Source: Albula goreensis
Taxonomy: Eukaryota; Chordata; Actinopteri; Albuliformes; Albulidae
Direction of reading: 5' to 3'
NCBI GenBank assembly: GCA_022829145.1
Contig: CM040763.1
Span: forward strand, 4,742,141-4,806,140
Length of the DNA: 64,000 nt
The notes under the pieces were generated by a model. The model did no database searches, had not been told where the DNA came from, and saw only the letters and a list, made by a program, of their open reading frames with translations. This document shows, piece by piece, positions 1 through 13,100 of this stretch (position 1 is its first letter; every line of letters begins with the position of its first letter). The position numbers and the translations under genes were made by a program.

Positions 1-3
1 AAA

Positions 4-104
4 CTGTGTGTGCGTGCATGCGTGTGTCAGTCTCTATGTGCGTGTGTGAGGGTGTGTGCGTGCATGCATGTGTGTGTGTGTGTGTTTGGGGTGGGGTGGG
101 GTGG
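4..104. repeat. GT/GC-rich microsatellite with GGGGT end
   Basis: Imperfect alternating GT and GC dinucleotides (4-85), followed by three GGGG runs separated by T and a final GG (88-104). Alternating purine-pyrimidine of this kind is prone to left-handed DNA. The G part falls one full run short of a strict quadruplex motif. Confidence 0.85.
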
Positions 105-2862
105 ATGAGCAGAGGGCTCACTCTCCACTCTCTATTTTAAAACCTTCTGTTCTTAGTATTGTTTGTGGCATAACAAATGAAACATTCACAGACTAACAGC
201 CATACTTTGCATACATATGCAGCATATGAGGCAGCACTGAAATGTCATATAAAAACATATATTTTGTTGTATGTGATGCAACTTCCTGTCACACCGTGAT
301 GAGGACTGTTGCCACTGAACAGTAGCTCCTAAGATGGAGCAGTCTGAAGTTTGCGATGGAGACAAAGCTACGTTGCTTCATGCTTGGAACTGTGTTCAAG
401 TGAATGGTCCAAAAAACTACAAACTGTTACAAACAAAATGTCCTGTCAATATTGTAGGCAGGAAGCAAAATATTTTTATGGTTATAACTTAATGCAGACT
501 TACTGTTGGTTGGACTGGATTAACAGTAGCTGAGCAGATGGTTTGATTTCAGCATTGTACTGACTTTCCAAAACATTTTTGAGGGGCATGAAATTATTTA
601 CGACTACACCACCAAAATCCTTCAACTTAATGAAGTTGGCTGAATGACAGAATTAAACAAGAGCATGATAAGGTTATGTCAATGTAGAAAAAAAATCCAA
701 TCTATTGGATACAGGAAGTACAAATACAATTATGTGGTTTGTTTTTCTGGACATATGACTATGTACAGCTGCTGTTTTTGGAAACGACCACCCCTACCCC
801 CCAATCACACAAAAATAAACAGAGGCACTGGAAGGGGCAATGTTAATTATAGCACAATGTTGAGCAAGCAGTCACACAAGGCTGTCTTTGCCTCTGCTGA
901 AACATTATTTCCTGTGGTTGAACTCCAAACCAATAGAAGTGAGCATAGTGGGGAAAAAACAAAGTTTGTCCTTAAGAAATGAAAAGCTTGATTTTCCCAG
1001 ATTATAAAGCCTGCAATAAAGCAGCAGTTTAGCTGAAGTATATGACAATGCAGAAATACTGTACAAGAAGAAAAAAGTGCTGTATGAAATGAACTGAATG
1101 GACTTACATCCATCATGGGACATTTCGGTCCAATGTGTATCTTATGGGTCTAACAATACTTTTGCATGAATATATGAATATATGAGTAATATATGCATGA
1201 GTTGTGGGTCTTCAGTGAGGACATAAAATAACATTAAGTTAGAGATAGTAGCTCTGTTTAAAGATGGAAAAAAGACGTTGGAAGAAAAAATGCCGTATAG
1301 CTAAGCCTATGAGAGAGAAAACGTAGACCATATTGAATTTAGTTGGATTACAACAGCCAAACATTATGAATTCCCTTAAATTTTAAGATAAAGAGAGGAA
1401 CTTTCACAGCAGCTTGGCCAGAAGCGTATTAATGTATTTTCCTTTTGTAAAGTGTCTTTCCATCTTTCTTTTTTTTTCCAGTTTTATAGTTCCATGAAAT
1501 TCAAATGACATTTACAAAAGTTCTTAGTGTTTCTTTTTTTCATTGTTTTGAGTTCTTACATTATAATTATAATACTCTTTTATATTGCTTTTTCCCCTTT
1601 ATTTAGGATGAAATTAACAATAGTGATAAATTTGTGCTGGTGAGAATATTGAATGAAGCCTGTAAACAAAAGTAGTTCTGTTCAGGAGTTGTATCACATT
1701 ATATTTAGAAGCACTAAAATGTTTTAATAGCTCTCTTTGCTGCTAATGATATTTCCTTCATTTTAACACACCATTGCACAGATATTGAATCCATTCGTTT
1801 CTGTAATAGGGTAGAGGCCTGCAGAGTATTACATCTGAATATAACATGTTTGACAGTTTGTATTGTGATAATGAATTTGCACTTGGAGCTGCCATAGATT
1901 GGCTGTCAAATAGATATTGTGTTTCATTCTGGTACGTTCTTTTATTTAATTCAATGTTAACATTTTTACATGTGCTAAATATCCCGGCCTTAAAATACAT
2001 TACAGCTGATAATACATTCTCAAAATGATGCTATGTATGCTTTGCAAAGGTCATATGGAAATCGTTCCATTGACTACAGAAATGGTAATGGGGTGAGAAT
2101 GTAGAATATTAGAAGAAGTAGCAGTATATGATATTATGGCTTAAAATTGTATTTAAATGCAGCCTGAATACATTTGCCATTGCTGAATAAACAGTAATTT
2201 AGGTAACATTAAGATTATGAACACTTAAATTCCTCTTCCACCAGAATCATTAGCTACATTTAGTCTGAGTTTATGCTACTCTGGATGCCGATGCCCAATA
2301 TTGCAGGACTTGCATTATGGAAACCAGCAATGCAAAATTAAAGTTATTTTGTGTATAAAAACATTGAATGTTAAAAATTTCAACTGTGTAGGAAACAAGA
2401 AAATAACAGTTTTTATCAAATTGATGAATTTGGGGGAAAAAAAGACAAAATGCATTTTACAAAATATATAGCCATAAGATAGGATAGATATATAGATGTG
2501 AGGCCATGGCCATTCCTGACAATTTTACCTTCAGGTATTACAGAGATGGTGCTGAAATACATTGCTCTTGTCTCCCTTTTTCACCTTTTTTTTAAAGGTG
2601 CAATCAATGGGAGTTATAGCGCCTCAGGCACACAGGGAGCTCATGTTCACCAAACCAATGATGCAAGAAGAAGACAAAATCCAATCTGATCCAGTCAATC
2701 AAGCACAGTCAGTGAAGATGGGTCGCTGACAGATGGGCGAGGCGTCCTGGAACAGGGGCCGAGCGGCTCTGCAGAACACCGCTGCCACAAGATCGTCATT
2801 GTCGCTCGAAATCTCTGCAAGTAACTCCACAGGTTTCAGTGCCTGTTCAGGACCTATGAGCT
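105..2862. other. Intergenic, nothing recognised
   Basis: AT-rich 3' flank of kdm4c. Open frames here are short (under 115 codons) and show no domain. No repeat family or RNA gene was recognised. Confidence 0.6.
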
Positions 2863-2942
2863 CAGTGGCAGAGCAGCGTAACGGTTTGGGAGCTGGGCCC
2901 GAAACACAGAGGCTGCAGGCTCAGTCCCCAGACTGGACACTA
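2863..2942 (+). mobile_element. Diverged tRNA-headed SINE fragment
   Basis: The stretch reads like the tRNA-derived head of the SINE seen at 42803, 43111 and 56123: a box-A-like start, the phrase GAGCTGGGCCCGAAAC, then a box-B-like GGCTCAGTCCCC. Divergence suggests an old copy. It is not a functional tRNA gene. Confidence 0.45.
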
Positions 2943-5900
2943 GATTGTGAAAAAATATAAACGTCTGGCCACATTCACGTTGATTGTATTCGAAATTATA
3001 AGCTCTGTGGATTGGTATACAAAATGACATACCTTTTTGTGTAAATAAAAGTAATTGTGCTGGGTAGGAATGCTAACCTAAAATATTTAAGCTATAGTAT
3101 CTCACATTTCTATAATGTTAGAAAGGTTTACGCAACTGCATTAAGCTTGTATTTATGTTACACTCTAAAGTAAACATTTCAAAATGAATGTAATATGGCA
3201 TGAAACATTCAATTCAATACACTGCTTATTAGACGTACTGTAGGTGTATTTGTTCATACGGTATTGATTTTCAAATCCTGGTGCTTATACTCAGGGGACC
3301 AGCATGGACCAAAAACTGTAAGCACTTATTTTCTCCCCTGCATTTAAAAGCATTTGGTGAAATAGGAAGGCTGCTCCCTGCAGAATTTCATAATATATGT
3401 TTTCTTGGATTTGCGATGTGCACTGGGCATTGAAGTTAAGAATTCTACATCCCTGCTGACTTCCTGTGGCTTACCAGAAAGGATACAGTTTTACAAAAGC
3501 TGTGTTTTTATTTTGGCTAACCGTTACTATAGACACTGGACGAACGATTCTCATTGGCTTCGGACCAAATTGCATGTTTCTGGTGTATTTCAATTCAGGC
3601 ATTGACATTATTCATTTGTAAATAAGAGATGGTACCCATGTTAAAGTGTTTGGCAATTTCCAGGGTTTACTAAAGAAATAAACATAATGACCACAGACTC
3701 TCAGCTCATGCAATCATATACTGCTGTACCCTCTGACCTCATGTAAACCTAGAGTAAACCCACTACATACACAGTTCAGTATTATCAATTTCAGCCAATA
3801 GCTCCATCTGTTCATTGTAACCAATGAGTCACAAAGAATTATGGGCAAACTTTTTGTAGAGGCGGTTACTCAGAGTGGGATAAGCAGCTTTGGCGATGTG
3901 GTTGCTATGTTTCTTCTGGACAAAACAACATTGCACCAGTAAAAAGAGTGTTCTTTTCTGCCATTTAATGAAGACCATCTTGGTATGTAGTGAATTTAAA
4001 AATTCCAGTAAAATACTCAAGCCAGGATGTCATTCTTGTTCAAAATGTCCTTCCTATTTTCTCTACCCAAGGCTGTGACTAGCCATTACAGCAAGCAGTG
4101 GAGGAGGAACAAGGACACTCTGCACGAAAGCACAGCAGCACAGTTATAGAGTGGATAGCATCCCTGACCTCAGAAATCACATATTCAAATCTCTCTCTCT
4201 CTCTCTCCCTGCATTTACAACACAGCTGTGTATCTGAGCACCTACAGGTATAGGGCAGCAGGTTATTCTGTTGATACTTGCATCGTTGAACTGTATGTTT
4301 ACGCTTTAAAAGAGATTCTGATTTCAAGTGTCTCGTCTTTCCCAGGATACTTGCACTCAATGCACACAATAACATAAGTCACATGACGCTTGGTTCCTCT
4401 ACATTTCCCATTGGTTAAAATCAATGAATGGACTCTGATTAAGTGGCATATCCCACTCAAATGCAGCAGGTCTCTGTAAGTATTCCGTAAAAAGACTTTC
4501 TGTTACAGCACATGTAAACATCACATCCCTTGGAGTGTCTTTTTTATTTAACAGAATAGTGTATGTGCTGAAAAAAAGACTGCGTTTGACTGGGTACCTG
4601 GCTGTACATTTGCAGTTTGATGCAGGCTTACCACCTGAGAGAAAAGTCCACCTAAATATCTTAATTTAGTGTATCTTGTCTTACTCTCAGAGGAATTGAT
4701 TTGACTTGTATATTATCTATCACCAGTATGTGCAAAAAATGTAACTGCAGCTTTTTGGAGTCCAGTTTTAGTTGCATTTGAACCACAATCGATTCTAAAT
4801 GAACTTTCCAAAATAATGCTTGTTACTAGAAATAATGATCTTGAATGCAGTCCCCCATTTACATGCACTCCACAAACCCAGCTTAATGCAGAGGCTGTGG
4901 GATTCTCAGGCTGTATCTCAGGGCATTGAGCTGAAAGGTAAAGCCAGCAGCCGGTGGAGGCCTTCATAACTCCTTTGCTAAAATACACGGCTCAAACTGG
5001 TATATGATCTTTGCTCCCCTAATGCCTCAGAGTACTTAACAAACAATCACTTTTCTCTCTATGTATTGATTACGCCGTGTTGAAGTTGTAAAGGTTAATG
5101 TAGCACATATTGATTTAAATAAAGCATTTTAACTTAACTTCACAGAAACTCCTGTGTTCAATAAAGCCCCGTGGGGGCTGTTTACACCTTTGATCTAATC
5201 CAGTGTCTGCTCTCTGCGCCAACGTCTGCCCGATCACTGCCAGGCATACTGATGGCAGCTGCTTACTAAGCTGTATATGGGGATACCCTACCTCAACATA
5301 CAGCACCTTCTTTTGAATGAAAATCCCTGATGTGATAAAGCAGAGTGATATGGGCTTAGAGAATGTGGATACTCGCTAGCTAACACATGCTAAAGGCAGT
5401 TTACAAATGCCTGTCTACAAAGGACACACACACACACGCACACATTTAAGATTAATTGGTTTATGCCATCCTGAAGCCTGGCATCTTTTGAAATCCCAGT
5501 CAATAGACTCTCTGTTTTACCTGAGTATCATTTGTGGAACAAGGAAAACACAAAACGAAGTCAAACAACACACTTTGATCTCTGTGTTTGGCAGCCAGGA
5601 GACAATGAACGCATACTGTATCAGTCTGTCAATCTTGAGAAAAGGCGCACTAACAATCTCCAGCAAGGAACATAGATTGTCTTTCTACATGCCAGACTGA
5701 GAAACAACATAATTACAATACAAAACACAAGCACCTGAATACACAGCCCAAACAAAAAAGGATTCGTTTGCACACCATGCGCAAGGGACAGATTGAAAAA
5801 TTAGGCCTAGCAAAGCATGGACATGCATGTATGAGTGACAGGCGGAAAAATGTCCAGCTGAGAGGATCAGGGCAGTGCCCTTTGGACTGGTTGTGTTACA

Positions 5901-6964
5901 AAAAATAAGCAAAAAGATCATCTTTTTCTCTCAGTGTACACAAGTATGCTAGACAGTAAGAACATAATACAACTACAATAAATAGTTGTGAGGCTAACTA
6001 GTTATTGTTCAATTGCATTGGACAGAATAAATTGATAGAAACACTGACCAAAGTTTGAACCAGACACAAGTGTATTTTTATGCATTATATTGCCAGTTCT
6101 GGAGGACACCGAGGGCAAAAAGTCCCAAAAAAGGCCTCTAAGATGGAGCATGTATATGTGTAAGAAATATGCTTGTGTGACATTTATGTAACTATATACA
6201 GTCAAGCACATGTTGTGATAAATCCCAAAAAAAATTGAGTACACTTTATGAACAAGGTCAGTGCGATCAACAAAATAATAAAAAAAAGACCTTTCTGAAT
6301 GTGGATGTGTCTTCTGTTTTCCCTGACCGAGAGTGATAATTCAGTGCAACAGCCGTAGTTTCCATGGGACCCCAGACAGTAACTCGCCATCAATAATTGA
6401 ACAAAGATGCTACTTCCGTTCTCCTGGAGCTCTTTGATAACTCAATATTCGGGCAAAAGGGTATGTTATATCTCCCTCCATGGGGTGCAGTGAAATTGAT
6501 GCTTCAGGGTCTGTCCATGTGGTCTAGAGGGCATTAAACGTGTCCAAATGATAAAAAACTGAAAAAATAAAAGTAAACATTAACGCGCATTATTCTTGTT
6601 AAAGAGTGGAGCTTTGATGGAGATGAATGCGTGTGCTTTGTTCCAGCCTCCTGCAGAGCAGACGGAAGCAGCAGAACTGGCAAAGTTTTAACGCGTGGAA
6701 GTATTCTCATTTCAATTACTGGAATACGGGCTAGGCAGATGGGACCATCTGTTTCGGTCCAAATTAATTTAATTGTGTTTCATTCGGTTTTGAATGTACA
6801 GGAAAGGTAGTGAGAAATAAATCGCGATTTCTCTTGGAAAAGGGAGGCCTCAAACGTCACTCCTCTCATTTGCTCAGAGCTGAATTCAGACCTGCGTTGT
6901 AGTGCATTTTCCATAACTGGGGAAGTGAGAGACTTACGTGGAAAACACACTTAAGAGCACGTCT
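2943..6964. other. Intergenic, nothing firm
   Basis: Unique-looking AT-rich sequence. A short CT run (4191-4208) and a CA run (5427-5439) are the only simple repeats. No gene recognised. Confidence 0.6.
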
Positions 6965-7344
6965 GAATTCAGCCAAACTATTTAGACTTAGCAAGAGGAG
7001 ACTAAGGGTTGATTTTATAGAGATTTTTAAATTTATAAAAGGCCTCAACAAGGTTAACTACAATACATTTTTTAAGGTGAGTTCAGTCTGTAGGACAAGG
7101 GGACATAAATGGAAACTAGTTAAGAGTAAGTTCCGCACTGATATAAGGAAGTATTATTTTGAACAAAGAGTTATCAATACACGGAATGGGTTGCCAGGAC
7201 ATGTAGTTGCAGCAGAGACCCTTGCTGTGTTCAAGTCCAGACTTGATGCAGTTTTGGATACACTTTAATTGTGATGGCAAGCTTAGTCGGGCCGAAAGGC
7301 CTGTTCTCGTCAAAATATGTTATTATGTTCTTCTTATGTTCTTA
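6965..7344 (+). mobile_element. LINE 3' end (CR1/L2-like), truncated
   Basis: An open frame from about 6965 to a stop at 7266-7268 reads KLFRLSKRRLRVDFIEIFKF, then RTRGHKWKLVKSKFRTDIRK, YYFEQRVINTRNGLPGHVV and ETLAVFKSRLD. This is the usual C-terminus of the reverse-transcriptase ORF of non-LTR elements in the CR1/L2/Rex1 group. The 3' UTR is short and ends in TTATGTTC-like octamers (7316-7344), as CR1-type elements do. There is no endonuclease or polymerase core, so this is a 5'-truncated dead copy. The clade is inferred. Confidence 0.8.
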
Positions 7345-9242
7345 CGAGATCGGTTGCTGTAATGGGTGTTGTGTGCTAGGCTTACATACCTACATAGGCC
7401 TGGAGTTAAAAGCCTAGCCTCACAGTATACACCAATAAACCCAGAAGCTTTTCCAAACCCACTGCCGTCCGAGAGTCCCCGGGACCTGAGCCAGCGATCT
7501 CTTTCAGTCAGAACAACGACGTAACACGAGTACTGGATAATCACATCGCCCTGAGACTGGCTGTAGACTCCGATGTAATCCAATCTACAATATTAAAGGT
7601 AGACAGAAGAAATCAGGAGGAGAAATTTCCGGTTTATGTCTATTGTCACTTCTGATTGATAGTAAACACTGAGTAAGTTCATATGATTAAAAAAAACATA
7701 CATTCATAGTTGTATACCTGAAGAGGTGAGGAGCACAGTAAAATGGCCAATGATATCTCAACACAAAGAGAACTTATATGAGTCCAAAAACAACAAGAGG
7801 TGTATACCATCAGACCTCATTCAATGTGGCACATTTGGCTGTGCGCTTTTACTTGGCACATCCTTTTCTTTTGCCTAATCGGTGCCAATGCTACAGTTGA
7901 TCAATCAATCACAGTGGAGCTTCCTTATATCCACTTCCCCCGACTGTCTAATCTTCTGTTCATTATTAGCTATGTTCCCATTAGCATGTCAAAGCAGATT
8001 TATCTCAGAGTGATAAAAGCGATTACTCCGACACAGGTGTTTAAATGAAAAGCCTTGACAACGTGAAGCCACTTGTGTTGTAAAAACTCCAAACTCTAAA
8101 ATTATTGTGGATGAAAATTAATCTTTCATATGAGACAAGAATAAAGTCCATGTGAAATGTGACATTTTTTTTCCTGTGAATTGCATCCATTTCAATTAGT
8201 GTAATTATCCAATTTAGGTAGTCCCCTCTCATTTTCCCAAACTATCAACTTTCCCCACACTAAAACAAGGTCTAGTGTTTTTATGAAGCCAGATAACTCT
8301 CATATTAACGTCTATGATACCTGTCATCCATTAGGCAACACATCGCTACTTGACTTTGTGAAGGTGGATGATTCTTACGTAAAGGGGTCATTGAAACAGC
8401 TGTACTGTGAGGAAGCTGGTGTGTGAATGTGTGTGTGTAGGTCAGACAGATGAGGTGACAGGACACCATTCTACAAGCTGAACACAGCCTCTCTCATAAA
8501 TTTCCTGAAACTGGCAAACCACGGTGTCCATTGCGGCATAATGCCACCCAGCTCTACTAATTGCTGTTTAACCAATGAGCATCTCAGCTACTTCTTTTTA
8601 TTTTCATATGATCTTATACAGGTGGGACTCCAGTTTGGAGCAGCTATTCAGAGTCTAAACGTGAAAACACTGACCAAAACTTCATATATTCAACCCAGTA
8701 TCAAAACTTTGCAATGGCTGGTGTGCTATACTTCTGTATTGTGCCTTGTCTGTTTGCTAAAGCTTTATTAGAGTTTACGGATTTTGACAGCAATTACCTG
8801 TGGATTAGGAAAGGAATCCAAAACATGTAAATGTAGCATTTTCTGCTGAGTTTTCTCTCACTTTAAATGCCTTTTAGTTTGGGCATCACTTTGATTCTTT
8901 AACTTGCATCTACATGCAAGTTAAAGCAAAAATGTCCTTAGATTTCTTTCCTGTTGTACTGACTACACCCACGGTTCCATGGATTCCAGTCAGCCCCTTT
9001 TGAACAGGAGATTCGGATGCAGAAATTACACAATGTGTTTACATCACTTTGAGGACAAAGGCAGCTGTAATGACCCTCCCCCTCATCCCGACCCTGAGTG
9101 TGCTAATCCGCCAGCTCCAATCTTTTAATAAATATTCTCCAAAGGATAGGAAGGGACCCATTGTGAGAGGAGAGGGAGAGCAATCAGCCAAACAGTGTTC
9201 TTTCACCGGGGAAGAGGAAATGAGAGGAGGAGGGGAGTATGC
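7345..9242. other. Intergenic, one perfect hairpin
   Basis: AT-rich flank with no gene recognised. The only structure noted is a perfect inverted repeat at 8897-8926. Confidence 0.6.
8897..8926. repeat. Perfect 13-bp inverted repeat
   Basis: CTTTAACTTGCAT, a four-base CTAC loop, then ATGCAAGTTAAAG. The arms are perfectly complementary. Confidence 0.85.
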
Positions 9243-9677
9243 GGAGGAGAAAGAGAGATACACAGGGAGAGAGAGACAGAGAGAGACAGATAGAGAGAGG
9301 AAAGGGAGGGAGGGAGAGAGGGAGAGACAGACAGATGGAGAGAGATAGAGGACAGGGAGGGAGAGAGCGAGAGACAGACAGACAGAGAGACAGAGAGAGA
9401 CAGACAGAGAGAGGAAAGGGAGGGAGAGAGGGAGGACAGGGAGAGAGAGACAGATGGAGAGAGAGAGGACAGGGAGGGAGAGAGAGAGAGACAGAGAGAC
9501 AGACAGAGAGAGGAGAGGGAGGGAGAGGGGGAGGACAGGGAGAGAGAGACAGATGGAGAGAGAGAGGACAGGAGAGAGAGAGAGAGACACAGAGAGAAAG
9601 AGAGACAGAGTGAGGAAAGGGAGGGAGAGAGGGAGGACAGGGAGAGAGAGAGGACAGGGAGAGAGAGAGACACAGAC

Positions 9678-9708
<31 letters not shown>

Positions 9709-10140
9709 GGGGAGGACAGGAGAGAGAGAGAGAGAGAGACACAGACAGAGAGAGACAGAGAGAGGAGAGGGAGGGAGAGGGGAGGACAGGGGAGAGAGAG
9801 ACAGATGGAGAGAGAGAGGACAGGGAGAGAGAGAGACACAGACAGAGAGAGAGAGACAGAGTGAGGAAAGGGAGGGAGAGAGGGAGGACAGGGAGAGAGA
9901 GACAGGGAGGGAGAGAGAGAGAGAGACAGAGAGAGAGAGAGAGGAGGGAGGAGAGGGGAGGGGAGAGAGAGAGACAGAGGGAGAGAGAGAGGACAGGGAG
10001 GGAGAGACAGAGGAGAGAGAGAGAGACATAGACAGAGAGAGAGAGGGAGGGAGAGGGAGGGAGAGAGGGAGGACGGGGAGAGAGAGACAGATGGAGAGAG
10101 AGGGAGAGACACAGAGGATTGAGGGAGAGAGAGAAAATGA
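9243..10140. repeat. Purine-rich GAGA/GACAGA satellite
   Basis: About 900 bp made almost entirely of A and G on the plus strand, with scattered C in GACA units. Longer phrases recur irregularly, such as GAGAGACAGATGGAGAGAGA near 9440, 9546, 9797 and 10085, so a minisatellite has formed over the GA microsatellite. All long open frames here, including minus-strand Ser/Leu/Pro frames over 330 codons, are products of the repeat and not genes. Confidence 0.93.
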
Positions 10141-13100
10141 GGTTCTGAGATAAGGCAGGAGTCCTGATTTTGTGACCCAGGGCTGCGAGAGTAACCTCAG
10201 CACACAGCTTTATTCGCTGTGATCTAGAAAGAAATGCCGCCATATGGAGGTAGCGGCCGCACCAATAATGTCCTTTACAGACCTATAGCAGCAGAGTGGA
10301 GCAGACTTGGGAGAGTGCTCTCAGCTCTAATAGGTTTTAGGGGCTTGGAGCCCGTTATCCTGGATGAATCTGTCTGGAGAGCCATCCTCAGTTTGAATAC
10401 ATTTATCTCTTCATATTTAAGTCAGGCTAAAGCCTAGAGGATGACAGATAATTTTAATCTGAACTGCTCTTTCATTTTTTTTTACGCATTTCAATGGTGT
10501 TCGCTGACCAGGCTTTGCGTTGTACATCTCGAAGGTAATTGCTTAACTCTTTCAATATGATTTCAACGACGATTACAGTATCAATACATTTCCTCTATAG
10601 CTCTTTTATTTAGAGTTTTCATTCATTTTCTGTGGTTATTTTGGATGTAATAAAACACATGGTCCCTGTTTCTGCAGGGGTAGGCTACTGTGCACAGAAT
10701 ATAGTCATGAATATCATACACATGGATGAAGCCACTGTCACCAGACAACAGCCCCAAGCCAGAGGCAAGCCAAAAATGACTTTGATGACTGTGGCTTGGG
10801 GTATGCAGGAGCACCAAGTGAAAAGTTCATCACTTGACAGAGTAAAGGATAAGGCCTTTGCATAAAGGAAAAGGGCCTTTTACTAACGACATCTCTGGTT
10901 CATATCCCAGACCCCTGACGATCTATAATTCACCCCTTCCGCAAAACTGAATGTTCTTTTAAGCACAAGTTTCGTTTTTTTTTCCTAAATTCAAAAAAAA
11001 AAAAAAATGTAATCACAAGCCACAAATATCCTTCTACTGGCTGAGTTATTTTCTAGAAAATTCCAAATCTTTGTAACAGACCTTTCCAAAATGAGGCACA
11101 GCAATTCAGTGGTCAAGACGAATAATGTCACTGTGTGACAGGTTTCATAATACCCTGAGGGGGAAGGGGGATTTACTATGTCATAGGCAACTTCCTGTCA
11201 GAACATGGATGTGAATATTTCTCAGTGCTTATAGCATGAAATATACTAACTGAGTGCTGCATGAATACATTTTAATACACATATTTGGATTTAAAAAATG
11301 ATTTGGAAAAATATAAAAGTTCCTCTCTTGTGCTAGCACTCATATTCTTTCTTAATACCGCATCTTTTGTTGCAATAATGTAGGGACCTTCATTTTGAAT
11401 CTTCACACGAAGAAGCACAGGATCTCTTGGCATGCACCAGTGAGCCCCTGATTTCTAAAAAAACATTTCTGATTTCATGGTTGTTTACTCTTCATGCCCA
11501 CATTCGTGTGAGCATGATACCTCCCCCCTCAACTGACACCAGCCCACAATGCAGTGCTGTCTTTGTGTGTCTGGGCATTCCTTCAGCCTCACTGGTTATT
11601 TTCACAGTCCATTTGAAAACGTATTGATGAAAAGAACAAAACACACAATGGCAGCAAAACTGTGCACCACTCACCATGATAGTATACATTTTACGGGAAT
11701 TCATACTAAGATTGAGAATGGTCACATTTTTCATATTGTGGTTTATTGCAAGTGGCCGTGATTGTCTGTTCACTTGGTTCTCTTTCCAGGATTTCAGAGC
11801 TGGGTTGCAGTCAATGATTGTGCAGAAATCCAGGAAAACTGTCCAACCATAATACATATTGGTGAGACAGTGCTATTCTAAACTTGAAAAACTTTTGTAT
11901 AAAATCAGAAAAAGGGAAAAACCTCCTTTCACCTTACAGTAGACCATGGTGAAAATTTATATTTCTGTGTGTGAACTATAAATATATTTCATATGAATAT
12001 GTTAATTATCATCTTTCATGAAAAGATATTAATTAGAGTAATTAATCAATCAATGCATCCGTTGAATGAACAATTTTTGAAAGAAATTAATCAGGGAATC
12101 TTGTTTTTGTTCATGCATGTTAAATGCATTAAATGCATAATTTGCTCATGATAGAGAGCATTGAGCAGAAAATATTTTCTGTCAATCTGAAAATGAAAAA
12201 ATGTTGTTCTTGAATGGAACTGTCCAAAGGTCCTTCTTCCAGCAGATTGGTGTGCTTGTTTTACACGCTTCCTAAGCATTAAATATGAGATCAGTTTGAT
12301 CTTTTTCATCACATATGCATGTCCAAAGAGATCCAATAAAATATTAAGGTGTGATGAATATATTAATTGATTGTTCAAAAGCTGGGAACAGATTCTCAAT
12401 GGAACAGATTAAGAAGAAAACAGTTATTAGCAGAATGCCATTACAAATGTCATGTACAAAAACATGAAAACGTAAATCTTGTTTTTGCTTCATTCAGCAG
12501 CTATGATCCTTGATCTAATCAAGTTTCAAGGACTCACTTGCACATATAATGTGCAGATCTTGAAATCCTTGTGAAATAAATTTTAGCATTACCTTTGGTA
12601 TTCATTGTTGCAAGGTCTTATTAAATCTTGACTACAATATCTACCAGTACCAGTTCTGTATGAGATACAGATGTAACACAAGCTTTGAGACACATAGGCC
12701 TAGTTTGGTGAAAAGCAAAGACTACACTTAACAATAAAATAAATATTTTACTATTCGGTTTTTTTTTTTAAATATGGATAGTTATGAAACAGATATGTGT
12801 AAAACTTAACATAAAGCAAAACCCAAGAAGTACAGCATAACTATATTTCCATTTATTTGTTTATTCATCCATAATTTATTAGACCATGCTCTACCCAAAG
12901 TGACATACTGGAGTTTGTAGTAGATGCCTAACCTTTTTCAAATTCTCAGAGGATCATATTTACAAAGCATGTCTTGTTTTGGCTCACTGTAATGGTATGC
13001 ATTGCTTTTGGAGATGCATGACTCTTAATGCACCCTCCCAATCCAAACAGTGTAGCCCAGCCATCCATTCTTCCGCCTTTTGTATATAAATGACTCTCCG

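Noticed and set aside
2863..2942. tRNA gene
   Set aside because: Box-A/box-B-like words are present here and at other SINE heads, but no full cloverleaf can be formed and the context is a SINE.
9039..10243. Overlapping minus-strand open frames of 330-357 codons, Ser/Leu/Pro-rich
   Set aside because: They are translations of the purine satellite in three frames. Composition is dictated by GAGA/GACA units and there is no domain or splice context.
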